From: a virus
Length of the DNA stretch: 32,362 nucleotides
Reading direction: 5' to 3' (one strand)
IMG/VR virus record: IMGVR_UViG_3300042934_000518
Coordinates: 1 to 32,362 of that record
Of this stretch, positions 1 through 6,740 are shown one piece after another (position 1 is the stretch's first letter; each line of letters starts with the position of its first letter). The position numbers were made by a program, and so were the translations under genes. Under the pieces are notes generated by a model. That model had not been told where the DNA came from and made no database searches. It saw only the letters and a program-made list of their open reading frames with translations.

Positions 1-1
1 C

Positions 2-106
2 GCTAATCACTTAGAAAATATTAGAAACAGTGATAGGTTGACAATTTACCCAAATGATGAATTTCCAAAAGTGCCTGTGTCTAATCTAATTTTTTATTAC
101 CGATAA
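2..106 (+). CDS. C-terminal end of a tail fibre or other late protein (partial)
   Basis: An open frame runs from the left edge to a TAA at 104-106 and gives 34 residues ending in NLIFYYR. The start is outside the window. It lies upstream of the holin, where siphoviruses usually carry their last tail-fibre or baseplate gene. The fragment is too short for family assignment. Its frame agrees with that of the truncated gene at the right end if the two ends were joined directly, but the joined product would be only about 167 residues. That is short for the spike-like protein that seems to begin there, so missing sequence between the ends is more likely. Confidence 0.5.
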   Translation, partial: ANHLENIRNSDRLTIYPNDEFPKVPVSNLIFYYR

Positions 107-152
107 GGACGCTACTGCGCAACAACAAGACAATTTAATATAACAAATTTGT

Positions 153-180
153 GAGTCTCATTCGAGGCTCTATTTTTTTT
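153..180 (+). terminator. Rho-independent terminator after the tail gene
   Basis: GAGTCTC (153-159) pairs with GAGGCTC (164-170), with one G-U pair and a 4-base loop. A T-rich run (171-180) follows. It separates the tail transcript from the lysis genes. Confidence 0.75.
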
Positions 181-207
181 AACTAATTTAAGGAGTGATA
201 ATCAAGC

Positions 208-612
208 ATGAATTACAGTGCAATTTATAAATTTATTGCTGCCGCATTAGGAGCAGCTACAGGTTACTTATTCGGAGGTTGGACAATGTTACTTGGTGTG
301 TTATTGACATTTGTGATCATTGATTACATTACAGGAGTATTAGCTTCTGCAATTAATCACAGATTATCGAGCAAAGTAGGATATAAAGGCATAGCTAAGA
401 AAGTTATGATGTTTGCCATTATTGCTGTTGGTCATCTAATTGATGTGGCATTTGGTGGGAGCGCATCTGTATTCCGTGATGCTGCAATCTATTTCTATTT
501 GGCAAACGAATTATTGTCAATTATTGAAAATGCGGGTGTCGCAGGATTGCCCGTACCGCAACAGATTGAGAATGCAGTAGAAATTCTTAAGGGGAAAAAT
601 AATAAGGAGTGA
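208..612 (+). CDS. Holin, toxin-secretion/phage-lysis holin family (Holin_4_1 type)
   Basis: A 134-residue membrane protein that would permeabilise the cytoplasmic membrane so that the endolysin reaches the wall. Hydrophobic segments lie at about residues 7-23, 26-46, 64-82 and 88-105. Segments around GGWTMLLGVLLTFVIIDYI and the Gly/Ala-rich helices match the general look of the phi-Cp-/TcdE-like holin family. The ATG follows AAGGAGTGAT at 190-199. The endolysin starts six bases after its stop, the usual lysis cassette. Assignment rests on size, hydrophobicity and position; the family name is from memory of that pattern. Confidence 0.88.
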   Translation: MNYSAIYKFIAAALGAATGYLFGGWTMLLGVLLTFVIIDYITGVLASAINHRLSSKVGYKGIAKKVMMFAIIAVGHLIDVAFGGSASVFRDAAIYFYLANELLSIIENAGVAGLPVPQQIENAVEILKGKNNKE

Positions 613-618
613 TGTATA

Positions 619-1695
619 TTGGCTAAAGGTATTGATATTTCTCATTACCAAAACGATCGAGGAAATATTGATTTTGGTAAAGTAAAGTCTGATGGTTACT
701 CATTCACAATTATCAAAGCTACAGAAGGCAGTGAATCAGGCTCAGCTTATGTAGATCCATACTTAGCAACGAATGTAAATGAAGCACATAAATCACAATT
801 AGCAGTACATACATATCATTTCTTTAGAGCTGTATCAGAACAGGATTCTAGAGCAGAAGCGCAATGGCTGATTAAGAATATTAGCGGACTCAATGTAGAT
901 TATGTATTTTGTGATGTAGAGTATGCCAAGCTAACGAGCAATAAAAATAAGCTTACAAGCTACGTTAATGCATTTTTCGATGAACTTAGTAAAGCAGGAT
1001 ATAATCATCTTGGCATTTATACAGGATATTCCTTCATGAATAGCAGATTAATAGAGTCTAATCTTCGTGGTGATCTGTATAAGTGGATTGCCAGGTACAA
1101 CGATACTTTAGGTAGATCGGCAGACTGTTGGCAATATCAATCAGATGGAAAAGTTAATGGTATTATTGGTAATGTAGACATCAATATTGACTATAGCGGT
1201 AAGCTCTCAGATTCATCTGTAAGCAATCCTAAACCACAGACGATTAATAAGCCTGAGAACAATTCAAAGTCTCACACAGCTAATAGTAAACCATCTAAAG
1301 TACTCAAGAATGGTGATAAAGGTTCTGCTGTTCTGGCTATGCAGAAGAAATTAGCATCTGTGTATTATTATCCAGATAAGGACGCTTCTGATCACGGTTG
1401 TGATTCTATTTTTGGTAAAAAGACAGAGGATGCTTTACGTAGATTCCAGTCTACACATGGATGTAAAGTAGATGGTGTATATGGATCAGAGACAGCTAAA
1501 GCACTCGATAAGGCTATTGGTGAAGCAAAAAAGAAACCAAGTAAGCCTAAGAGTAGACCATATTATATTGTTGTAAGTGGCGATAGCCTTTGGGAAATTG
1601 CAACGAAGAATCATATGTCTGTTAGCAAATTGAAGAGTATTAACCATCTTAAATCCGATACGATTTATCCTGGAAATAAACTCTATTTGAAATAA
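619..1695 (+). CDS. Endolysin: GH25 muramidase with peptidoglycan-binding and LysM domains
   Basis: A 358-residue lysin predicted to cleave the beta-1,4 MurNAc-GlcNAc bond of peptidoglycan at the end of the lytic cycle. Domains in order: a GH25 lysozyme at about 3-195 with the GIDISHYQ start (D6) and FCDVEY (D99, E101) as catalytic acid positions; a PG_binding_1-type repeat at about 227-299; and a C-terminal LysM at 316-358 (SGDSLWEIA...YPGNKLYL). There is no signal peptide, which fits holin-dependent release. The start is TTG, set by AAGGAGTGATG just upstream; no ATG would give the conserved N-terminus. Two wall-binding modules of different kinds on one lysin are common in Bacilli phages. 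Confidence 0.96.
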   Translation: MAKGIDISHYQNDRGNIDFGKVKSDGYSFTIIKATEGSESGSAYVDPYLATNVNEAHKSQLAVHTYHFFRAVSEQDSRAEAQWLIKNISGLNVDYVFCDVEYAKLTSNKNKLTSYVNAFFDELSKAGYNHLGIYTGYSFMNSRLIESNLRGDLYKWIARYNDTLGRSADCWQYQSDGKVNGIIGNVDINIDYSGKLSDSSVSNPKPQTINKPENNSKSHTANSKPSKVLKNGDKGSAVLAMQKKLASVYYYPDKDASDHGCDSIFGKKTEDALRRFQSTHGCKVDGVYGSETAKALDKAIGEAKKKPSKPKSRPYYIVVSGDSLWEIATKNHMSVSKLKSINHLKSDTIYPGNKLYLK

Positions 1696-1702
1696 CAAAT
1701 AT

Positions 1703-1737
1703 GCCTCATCCAATTAATTTTGGGTGGGGCTTTTTTG
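1703..1737 (+). terminator. Rho-independent terminator after the endolysin
   Basis: GCCTCATCCAA (1703-1713) pairs with TTGGGTGGGGC (1720-1730), with two G-U pairs, followed by TTTTTTG. It marks the end of the late transcript. Confidence 0.85.
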
Positions 1738-1773
1738 CCTTTTAATTAGTTGAATCCTTGACGGAATGCCTAT

Positions 1774-1896
1774 CTATTTCTTCGTTAAAACGTTTCTGGA
1801 CAAAGGGTTTTTTAATAAAGTTGACAATACACCTGACAAAGCTTCCTTAGTGACATCGGTCTGTGCATTTCTTTCATATAATTTTGCGCTCCACAA
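1774..1896 (-). pseudogene. Short orphan reading frame, possible gene remnant
   Basis: On the minus strand a 40-codon frame reads from a TTG at 1896 to a TAG at 1774-1776 (residues include SAKLYERNAQTD and VLSTLLKNPL). Its amino-acid composition looks protein-like, but no ribosome site precedes it and the open frame extends only a few codons upstream before a TAG. It may be the 3' remnant of a larger gene lost next to the attachment region, or chance. No family is recognised. The rest of 1738-1972 shows nothing else I can support. Confidence 0.22.
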
Positions 1897-1972
1897 AGCT
1901 ATGTGTAATTTCTAGACTGTAATGATACAAAATTAATCACACTTTCACAGATAATACCACAATATAATTGCT

Positions 1973-2110
1973 TTATTTGTACTTGGTAATTAATTGATAT
2001 AGGAACTCGATAAACTCTCTACTATATAAAATGTCTTCAAAATTAGCATCTCCTTTTTCATCATATATATCTATAATTTTAAATTTCTCTTTTGAACTGT
2101 CACGATTCAT
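1973..2110 (-). CDS. Small protein of 45 residues, coupled to the excisionase-like gene
   Basis: The ATG at 2110 overlaps the stop of the upstream excisionase-like gene as ATGA, so translation is probably coupled. The product begins MNRDSSKEKFKIIDIYDEKG and ends LYQLITKYK. It is charged and partly acidic, with no membrane segment, and I recognise no family. The ATGA junction and the same-strand cluster are the main reasons to call it real. It is the last gene of the minus-strand cluster 2876-1973. Confidence 0.55.
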   Translation of the reverse strand: MNRDSSKEKFKIIDIYDEKGDANFEDILYSREFIEFLYQLITKYK

Positions 2111-2307
2111 TGATATGTTCTACTGCTTTCCTCATTATCTTTTAACCATTGCTCAATAGATTCTCTTCGAAATAGCACTCGTCTTCCAATTGTCACATGA
2201 GGGATTTCATTTTGACGTGTTAACTTATATACTGTGTCAATTGAAATATTTAGTATGTCAGCTACTTCTTGGGCAGTTAGAGTTAATTTTTCCATATTAC
2301 ATGTCAT
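2107..2307 (-). CDS. Excisionase-like HTH_17 DNA-binding protein (copy 1)
   Basis: A 66-residue MerR-like/excisionase-family protein. Residues 8-58 form the winged-helix block: LTAQEVADILNISIDTVYKL (turn and recognition helix), then IPHVTIGRRVLFRRES and EQWLKDNE. Such proteins bend attachment-site DNA or act as small repressors. It is a clear paralogue of the gene at 6741-6932, with which it shares the IPHV-x-x-GRRVL block. That paralogue starts at the position of Met5 here, so the true start may be 2295. The first ATG (2307) shares a base with the upstream stop (TAATG). Lying nearest the integrase and the candidate attP, this copy is the better candidate for the true excisionase. Confidence 0.85.
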   Translation of the reverse strand: MTCNMEKLTLTAQEVADILNISIDTVYKLTRQNEIPHVTIGRRVLFRRESIEQWLKDNEESSRTYQ

Positions 2308-2507
2308 TATCCTTTCATATATTCGGTTTGCAACAATCGCTCAATCATTTTTTCTAAGTTTAATTCTCCATAAGTTCTAACAGTTCCCAATCCATTAATT
2401 GTTATTTCATTTGTTAGTTCTTTTCCATGTATGTATTTTTTTATAATTTCAGGGTTTGCTAATGAAGTTCTTTTTTCTTGATTATTTTCATCAATATTGT
2501 TATTCAT
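2307..2507 (-). CDS. Small hypothetical protein upstream of the excisionase-like gene
   Basis: 66 residues, MNNNIDENNQEK...EKMIERLLQTEYMKG. The ATG is preceded by AAGGAG about ten bases upstream, and the stop overlaps the next start (TAATG), so it belongs to the minus-strand operon. The C-terminal helix (EKMIERLLQTEY) could dimerise. No family is recognised. A small gene of similar size also accompanies the second excisionase-like gene, but on its other side (6545-6727) and without obvious sequence similarity. Confidence 0.7.
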   Translation of the reverse strand: MNNNIDENNQEKRTSLANPEIIKKYIHGKELTNEITINGLGTVRTYGELNLEKMIERLLQTEYMKG

Positions 2508-2576
2508 GATGACTTGTCTCCTTCTTTCTGGTTTTTCAATAACATATAGGAATAATCTAATCGTTGACGACTTTTC

Positions 2577-2876
2577 TTATCTTGTTTTTTGTTCGCGTAT
2601 CCATGTAAGAATAAACTGTTTTGATTCCTTAGCAGGGAATCTCCATTTGTTTCCCACTTTATATTTTGGAAATCGTTTATCATATAGAAATTCACGCTGT
2701 ATCGTACTCCAACTCATGCAAGTTTGTCTGCATAATTCTTTACTATCCCAAAGTGTCAATTCTGCATCATATTTTTTTACGTGCTCTTCAATTTTCTGTA
2801 AGTACAATTTACGTGCTTCTTCATCATTAATGTGGATACCTAACAATGACAATTTATCCATCCTTTCCTTGTTCAT
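2577..2876 (-). CDS. HTH DNA-binding protein resembling phage DUF771 proteins
   Basis: 99 residues from the ATG at 2876. The C-terminal half has an HTH-like stretch (WDSKELCRQTCMSWSTIQRE), then LYDKRFPKYKVGNKWRFPAK and an Arg/Lys-rich tail, the arrangement of phage DUF771/excisionase-like proteins in which the KWRF segment acts as a wing. It leads the minus-strand cluster ahead of the two small genes and the HTH_17 protein. The start is uncertain: an internal ATG at 2861 is preceded closely by AAGGAAAGG, while 2876 has no good ribosome site. Probable role: regulation of the integration/excision genes. The DUF name is a resemblance from memory. Confidence 0.72.
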   Translation of the reverse strand: MNKERMDKLSLLGIHINDEEARKLYLQKIEEHVKKYDAELTLWDSKELCRQTCMSWSTIQREFLYDKRFPKYKVGNKWRFPAKESKQFILTWIREQKTR

Positions 2877-2951
2877 CAATTAATCATTTTAAATTAATTG
2901 TCTTTCCTTCTCCTTACACAAATAATGGAATTTTATGTGTCTGTATAAGAA

Positions 2952-2981
2952 AAAACTGCCAGCAGTAATACTGGCAGTTTT
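2952..2981. terminator. Bidirectional terminator-like hairpin
   Basis: AAAACTGCCAG (2952-2962) and CTGGCAGTTTT (2971-2981) form a perfect 11-bp stem with an 8-base loop and A/T-rich flanks on both sides. It lies between the minus-strand regulatory cluster and the gene-poor attachment region and could stop transcription in either direction. Confidence 0.7.
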
Positions 2982-3179
2982 AATTTTGAGTATATGCGAA
3001 AATACGTTTGTTATTAAAGATACAAAAATAGCAATTCAATTATAAAAATGGTTATGTGATTTAGGATTAAAAATTAATGAGAAATTAAAGTGAATTAAAG
3101 AAGTGAATAGAGTAGTGGTGTAATTGGTCTAAGATGACATTAGAATTGAATGTGCGTACAAATAAGCTAATATATTTAA

Positions 3180-3344
3180 TTAATTTATTCTTCTCTCTCT
3201 ATATATAAACACATCATCTAATGTAATTTCTTTATTCGCCAATCGCTGCGAGTAAAATTTAATTGAGTAATCATTGCATTTTATTTTTACTGGGGTTATA
3301 TTTAATCCATAAGATTTATCATTCTTAGATGAAACGAAAAACAA
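3180..3344 (-). CDS. Possible small protein of 54 residues on the minus strand
   Basis: A frame from TTG (3344) to TAA (3180-3182) encodes a charged protein including NDKSYGLNITPVKIKCNDYS and NKEITLDDVFIYRERRI. The composition is protein-like, but the start lacks a good ribosome site and no family is recognised. It may be a real small gene or the remnant of one. It is the only credible frame in 2982-3390, which is otherwise very AT-rich. Confidence 0.3.
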   Translation of the reverse strand: MFFVSSKNDKSYGLNITPVKIKCNDYSIKFYSQRLANKEITLDDVFIYRERRIN

Positions 3345-3660
3345 TCATGTTTGTTAATATCAATCCCAAAAATCTAATATAAATCCTATTGTATAGCGGA
3401 TTGTTAATTAAGTGATATTGTTTAATATTTCACGATTGACAACCCGAATGCGATCTCATCTTGCGGCTGTGGACATTCGTTCAAGACCGCAGACAACGAA
3501 GGACAACCTGCGAAACAATGTGATTGTTAAGATTGTCTGCAATAGAGATTACGAATAGGATTAACAATTGAGGATTGTAAATAACAAATGAAAAATAGAA
3601 GTTTTACAATTATCATTTTGATTTAATTCAATTGGTAAATGTAAAATTAATGATTGTTTT
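3340..3660. other. Candidate attP region with repeated GATTGT motifs
   Basis: The hexamer GATTGT occurs in direct orientation at 3399, 3522, 3531, 3573 and 3652 (GATTGTTAA in full at 3399 and 3522) and inverted as AACAATC at 3340. There is also an AACAAT-GTG-ATTGTT palindrome at 3514-3528. Clustered short repeats just beside a tyrosine integrase gene are typical of arm-type integrase sites in attP. No core sequence or tRNA fragment could be identified from the sequence alone. A relatively GC-rich islet (about 3441-3545) lies inside this AT-rich stretch. Confidence 0.4.
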
Positions 3661-3663
3661 TTG

Positions 3664-3702
3664 AACCATCTCTTAGTGATAAATCTCACTTAGGAGGTGG
3701 TT
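3664..3702 (+). promoter_or_regulatory. Hairpin that sequesters the integrase ribosome site, with terminator-like T-run
   Basis: AACCATCTCTTAGTGA (3664-3679) pairs with TCACTTAGGAGGTGGTT (3686-3702) over 16 base pairs, with two G-U pairs and one bulged T; the loop is TAAATC. The 3' arm contains the AGGAGG of the integrase. A T-rich run (3701-3708) follows. In RNA the hairpin would hide the ribosome site and could also end upstream transcripts. Confidence 0.7.
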
Positions 3703-3708
3703 TTTCTT

Positions 3709-4767
3709 TTGGTTAAAAATATTCGCCATCAACGAGTCACTTCACGAAGTAACGTAAAAAGCTATCCAAGATTAACCTTTGACCAAGCATGTGACATGGT
3801 AATAAACGGTAAAAAAATGGAGGGATGTAGAGATAGGACAATTCAAGACTATGTAAAAGATTGGGGTTATTTCAATAAGTGGATAAATGAAAATTATCCT
3901 AATATCCAATACGTTGATGAGATAGATGCCGATATGATCCGAAACTATATCTCGTATCTCAAATATGACGCTCAACGATATGCGGGTCATAAGTATATCG
4001 ATTCAAAAAACCAGCGAATTGGACTAAAAGATACAACAATTAATATTCGTTTAAGGACTTACAGAGCATTTTTTAATTATCTTGTTCATGAAGATTTATT
4101 AGAAATATGTCCCAAAATTCATTTGCTGAGAACAGATATTGACTTGACAAACTTCTTATCTGAAGAAGAAATAAAAGAAATACTCAGGCAGATTGATCAG
4201 CGTGATTATGTTGGATTCAGAGACTATTGTGGAATTTTGACATTACTTGATACTGGAATGCGTGGATCTGAGCTTTTAGGATTGCGTATTACTGACTTAG
4301 ATTTTAAGACACGTTTTATCACTCTTGGCGGTACAAAAACAAAAAATAGGCATCCTAGATTAATTCCATTTTCTACAGCAACTTCAAAATTGTTATTTGA
4401 CTTATACAATGAGAATCAGCAGCACTTTAAGACGGACAGGTTATTCCTTTCGTGGAATGGAGATCCAATTGGTTTAAATCATTTTGACAAGCGACTTAAG
4501 TTTTATGCTGAGAAAGCAGGAATCAAAGATAAAAAGGTTACGAGTCATGTTTACCGTCATACTTGGGCACGCAATATGACATTGGCAGGTGCTGATCCAT
4601 TTTCAATTTGTAAAATGGGCGGTTGGTCGGATATTCGTACCATGCGAAGATATATTCAAATTGATACTGAAGCAATGCGAAATGTTCATGATTCAGCTTC
4701 ACCAATTAACAAATTCAGAAGTCAAAAAAATTCGCGGTTAAATAATTTACCAAAAGGAAGTAGCTAA
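3709..4767 (+). CDS. int: Tyrosine-family site-specific integrase
   Basis: 352 residues from TTG 3709, placed by AGGAGG at 3692-3697 (the GTG at 3697 overlaps that ribosome site and cannot be the start). The enzyme would recombine attP with the host attB. An N-terminal SAM-like arm/core-binding domain spans about 20-135 and a catalytic domain about 150-330. Catalytic residues are visible: R185 in TGMRGSELLG, K210 in GGTKTKN, H280-x-x-R283 in HVYRHTW, W306 in GGWSD (where many integrases have His) and the nucleophile Y315 in RRYIQ. Unlike most temperate phage integrases it points the same way as the lytic genes, and its translation is likely gated by the hairpin just upstream. Confidence 0.97.
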   Translation: MVKNIRHQRVTSRSNVKSYPRLTFDQACDMVINGKKMEGCRDRTIQDYVKDWGYFNKWINENYPNIQYVDEIDADMIRNYISYLKYDAQRYAGHKYIDSKNQRIGLKDTTINIRLRTYRAFFNYLVHEDLLEICPKIHLLRTDIDLTNFLSEEEIKEILRQIDQRDYVGFRDYCGILTLLDTGMRGSELLGLRITDLDFKTRFITLGGTKTKNRHPRLIPFSTATSKLLFDLYNENQQHFKTDRLFLSWNGDPIGLNHFDKRLKFYAEKAGIKDKKVTSHVYRHTWARNMTLAGADPFSICKMGGWSDIRTMRRYIQIDTEAMRNVHDSASPINKFRSQKNSRLNNLPKGSS

Positions 4768-4845
4768 ATTTCATGAAACTGAAGAATCGGCTTTGAAGAT
4801 TCTAGATATTTAAATTCCTTATCAAACAATGGAAGGTGAAAAATA

Positions 4846-5160
4846 ATGAATACAATGTTATCTAATGAGGATCAATTACTATTGAACAGTGAATTACAGA
4901 AGAGAGGAAAAAATAAACTAATTGCATTCTTACTGTTGTTTTTCCTTGGAACCGTTGGCGGACATCGTTTCTACATTGGTAAAGGTGGCGCAGTGCTTAT
5001 GCTAATCCTCACACTAACAGGTATTGGAGCAATCATTTCTATTCCCATGGCGATTATCGATGTATTTAGAATTAGTGGATGGGTTGATGATCATAATCAG
5101 CGGATTGAAAATGAAGTAACTCAACAATTGTTAATTAGACGAGGACTTAATCATGATTGA
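4846..5160 (+). CDS. TM2-domain membrane protein (possible lysogenic conversion gene)
   Basis: 104 residues. A short cytoplasmic N-terminus is followed by a first membrane segment (about 25-36), the TM2 signature GGHRFYIGK (38-46) and a second membrane segment (about 49-72) ending at the IDVF motif. TM2 proteins are small bitopic membrane proteins of poorly defined role in bacteria. The ATG is preceded by AAGGTGA. It lies between integrase and replication genes, a frequent place for prophage-expressed cargo. It overlaps the next gene by four bases (TTGA), suggesting the two are cotranslated. Confidence 0.88.
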   Translation: MNTMLSNEDQLLLNSELQKRGKNKLIAFLLLFFLGTVGGHRFYIGKGGAVLMLILTLTGIGAIISIPMAIIDVFRISGWVDDHNQRIENEVTQQLLIRRGLNHD

Positions 5161-5372
5161 CCTTCATGAGAGTAGCGGACAATAAAGCATCATTGCCACT
5201 TGCAATAGGAGAAGAAATTATTCTTAATGAAGATTTTCATATTGAGGTTCGCAATGCTGATGAAGGTTATGTACCTGTTACATTTGAACAATTGCTGCTT
5301 CGCAAAACCGAAGAAGCATGGCCGCTATTTGCAGGTTTAGATTGTAGGATACGAGAGAGGAAAGTTGCTTAA
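5157..5372 (+). CDS. Hypothetical protein coupled to the TM2 gene
   Basis: 71 residues, soluble, no family recognised. The TTG start at 5157 overlaps the TM2 stop as TTGA and has GAGGA about eleven bases upstream; an in-frame ATG at 5166 is the alternative. The C-terminus is basic (RIRERKVA). Stop-start overlap with the TM2 gene suggests a shared job, perhaps as cargo expressed during lysogeny, but nothing in the sequence shows what it does. Confidence 0.65.
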   Translation: MTFMRVADNKASLPLAIGEEIILNEDFHIEVRNADEGYVPVTFEQLLLRKTEEAWPLFAGLDCRIRERKVA

Positions 5373-5405
5373 TCGTTTCAAAACGAAAAAAGAAAGCCAC
5401 ACAAA

Positions 5406-5439
5406 AAGAAAGCACCTGTCTGCAAACAGATGCTTTCTT
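5406..5439 (-). terminator. Hairpin, terminator-like on the minus strand
   Basis: AAGAAAGCA (5406-5414) pairs with TGCTTTCTT (5431-5439), with a second CTGT/ACAG stem inside. Read on the minus strand it is followed by TTTTT, whereas on the plus strand no T-run follows. It would stop leftward transcripts that start at the 6932 cassette and cross the replication gene in antisense. Confidence 0.5.
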
Positions 5440-5519
5440 GTACGAAACATATTAACTTTTCCCTAAGTTGATCTTAGCACAATCCAAAAAATTGGTCTAG
5501 TGTTAGGCTTGTTTCGTAC
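5440..5519 (+). promoter_or_regulatory. Nested inverted repeats in the replication-gene leader
   Basis: GTACGAAACA (5440-5449) and TGTTTCGTAC (5510-5519) are perfect 10-bp inverted repeats. Between them lie CTAAG/CTTAG (5463-5477) and a CCAA/TTGG stem (5484-5495). This sits directly upstream of the replication-initiator-like gene and looks like a plasmid-type control or origin region; function is inferred from position. Confidence 0.45.
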
Positions 5520-5550
5520 ACCCATTTTTAAGAATATGGAGTGTACAAAA

Positions 5551-6435
5551 ATGAAGAGGATTATCATTGAACATTCAGAAGTAAGAAAAATAACCAGTAT
5601 CAAGCCATATTATAATACCAAAAAGGACAAGCTATCATTTCGTGATAACCTACTTGATACTATTACTGACAGCTATAAATCTAAATGGTATCGGATGAAG
5701 TTAGAGACACGACAAATGTTATCGTTTATCAGCTTTATATCAAGCGACAGAGGCTTTTTCTATGCTTCACCGGAGTATCTAGCCAATAAGTTCAATATCA
5801 CTTCAGCGACTGTCAGAAACGCTCTCAGACACTTAGTAAAGCATGACATATTGTTAGTAGCACATAGACGTATGGGACAATCTAATTTACCTGGTAAAGC
5901 TATTTACTTTGTTCGTATGCACTCATATTTTTATAGCTATTATCAGACTTATTTTCCTACTGACAAAGCTGAGAGCGTAGATATAGAAAGGGATACAGCC
6001 GATAATCATATCTCTACAGTTTCTATTACAGAAGAATTAGAGAATAAATCTAGTAATAAAGATCGTATAGACAATGAATACACTAGATTTAATCTAGGAA
6101 ATCAAAGTGACTTAATTAGTGAAAACGTACCTAGGCAACTTGTCAATTTGGTAAAGGTATTTTTTCCGATAAATAAATCTTACGAGTTTTGGAAAATGAC
6201 AAATATAGCTTATCAGCATAATGCATTAGATAATGACACAAGACTAGATGTTGCTCTGATGGGAATTAAGCAGCTAGTAGGAAAGATGAGATACAAATTA
6301 ATAAATAATCCAATTGCGTACTTTATGGGCATCGTAAAACAGAAATTTAGCAGTCAATATGATAATGAACTTGCTGATCTTGGATTCTGGGATAATGCAC
6401 CGGAAGAATTAACCTTTGATTTACCCTACGATTGA
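5551..6435 (+). CDS. Winged-helix replication-initiator-like protein
   Basis: 294 residues from the ATG at 5551, set by GGAGTG eight bases upstream; an upstream in-frame GTG (5500) lies in the inverted-repeat leader and has no ribosome site. Residues 73-125 form a winged helix (SPEYLANKFNITSATVRNAL, then a wing ending GKAIYFVR). The C-terminal part has NNPIAYFMGIVKQKF near residue 250, a pattern seen in HTH replication proteins of Bacillus-type plasmids and phages. Together with the nested repeats upstream it is the best candidate for origin recognition. A transcriptional regulator is the alternative. Confidence 0.6.
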   Translation: MKRIIIEHSEVRKITSIKPYYNTKKDKLSFRDNLLDTITDSYKSKWYRMKLETRQMLSFISFISSDRGFFYASPEYLANKFNITSATVRNALRHLVKHDILLVAHRRMGQSNLPGKAIYFVRMHSYFYSYYQTYFPTDKAESVDIERDTADNHISTVSITEELENKSSNKDRIDNEYTRFNLGNQSDLISENVPRQLVNLVKVFFPINKSYEFWKMTNIAYQHNALDNDTRLDVALMGIKQLVGKMRYKLINNPIAYFMGIVKQKFSSQYDNELADLGFWDNAPEELTFDLPYD

Positions 6436-6544
6436 TTCTGAATGCACAGGATAAGCTACAATTAACGATATCGTAATTTAGACATAATCTATCGAACACA
6501 AATAACATTACTGGATGGACTTTACAGAGTCTAATATGTAAATC

Positions 6545-6727
6545 CTAATTATTTTCATGATTTTTTACGATGGCTTGATTGAACAATAATTTGGCTATAT
6601 TTTCATTCAGTTTATCGTCATTGATATCATCATCGTCATATAATACGTTAATTGTACAGTGTTTACGCTGTATTATCTTTTTTACTTTGTACTTTTCTCC
6701 GGTAATCGGATCGATGATATTTTTCAT
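6545..6727 (-). CDS. Small acidic protein downstream of excisionase-like copy 2
   Basis: 60 residues: a basic N-terminal part (PITGEKYKVKKIIQRKH) followed by an acidic run (YDDDDINDDK) and a helical tail. It starts 13 bases after the stop of the HTH_17 gene with GGAG ahead of it, so the two form a minus-strand operon. No family recognised. It converges on the replication-initiator-like gene with 109 bases between, and no strong terminator is visible there, so its transcript may run antisense into that gene. Confidence 0.65.
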   Translation of the reverse strand: MKNIIDPITGEKYKVKKIIQRKHCTINVLYDDDDINDDKLNENIAKLLFNQAIVKNHENN

Positions 6728-6740
6728 TTAGGCAATCTCC

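Noticed and set aside
2504-2695. Minus-strand frame of 63 codons overlapping the DUF771-like gene
   Set aside because: It overlaps the better-supported HTH gene by over 100 bases in another frame and has no ribosome site of its own.
2497-2883. Plus-strand frame of 128 codons opposite the regulatory cluster
   Set aside because: It is the antisense of three coupled minus-strand genes and has unusual Cys/Ser/Leu-rich composition typical of shadow frames.
3441-3545. Possible tRNA in the GC-rich islet, because of GTTCAAGACC resembling a T-loop
   Set aside because: No acceptor, D or anticodon stems can be formed around it.
3449-3560. 36-codon frame crossing the GC-rich islet
   Set aside because: No ribosome site and no recognisable protein; kept only as part of the islet observation.
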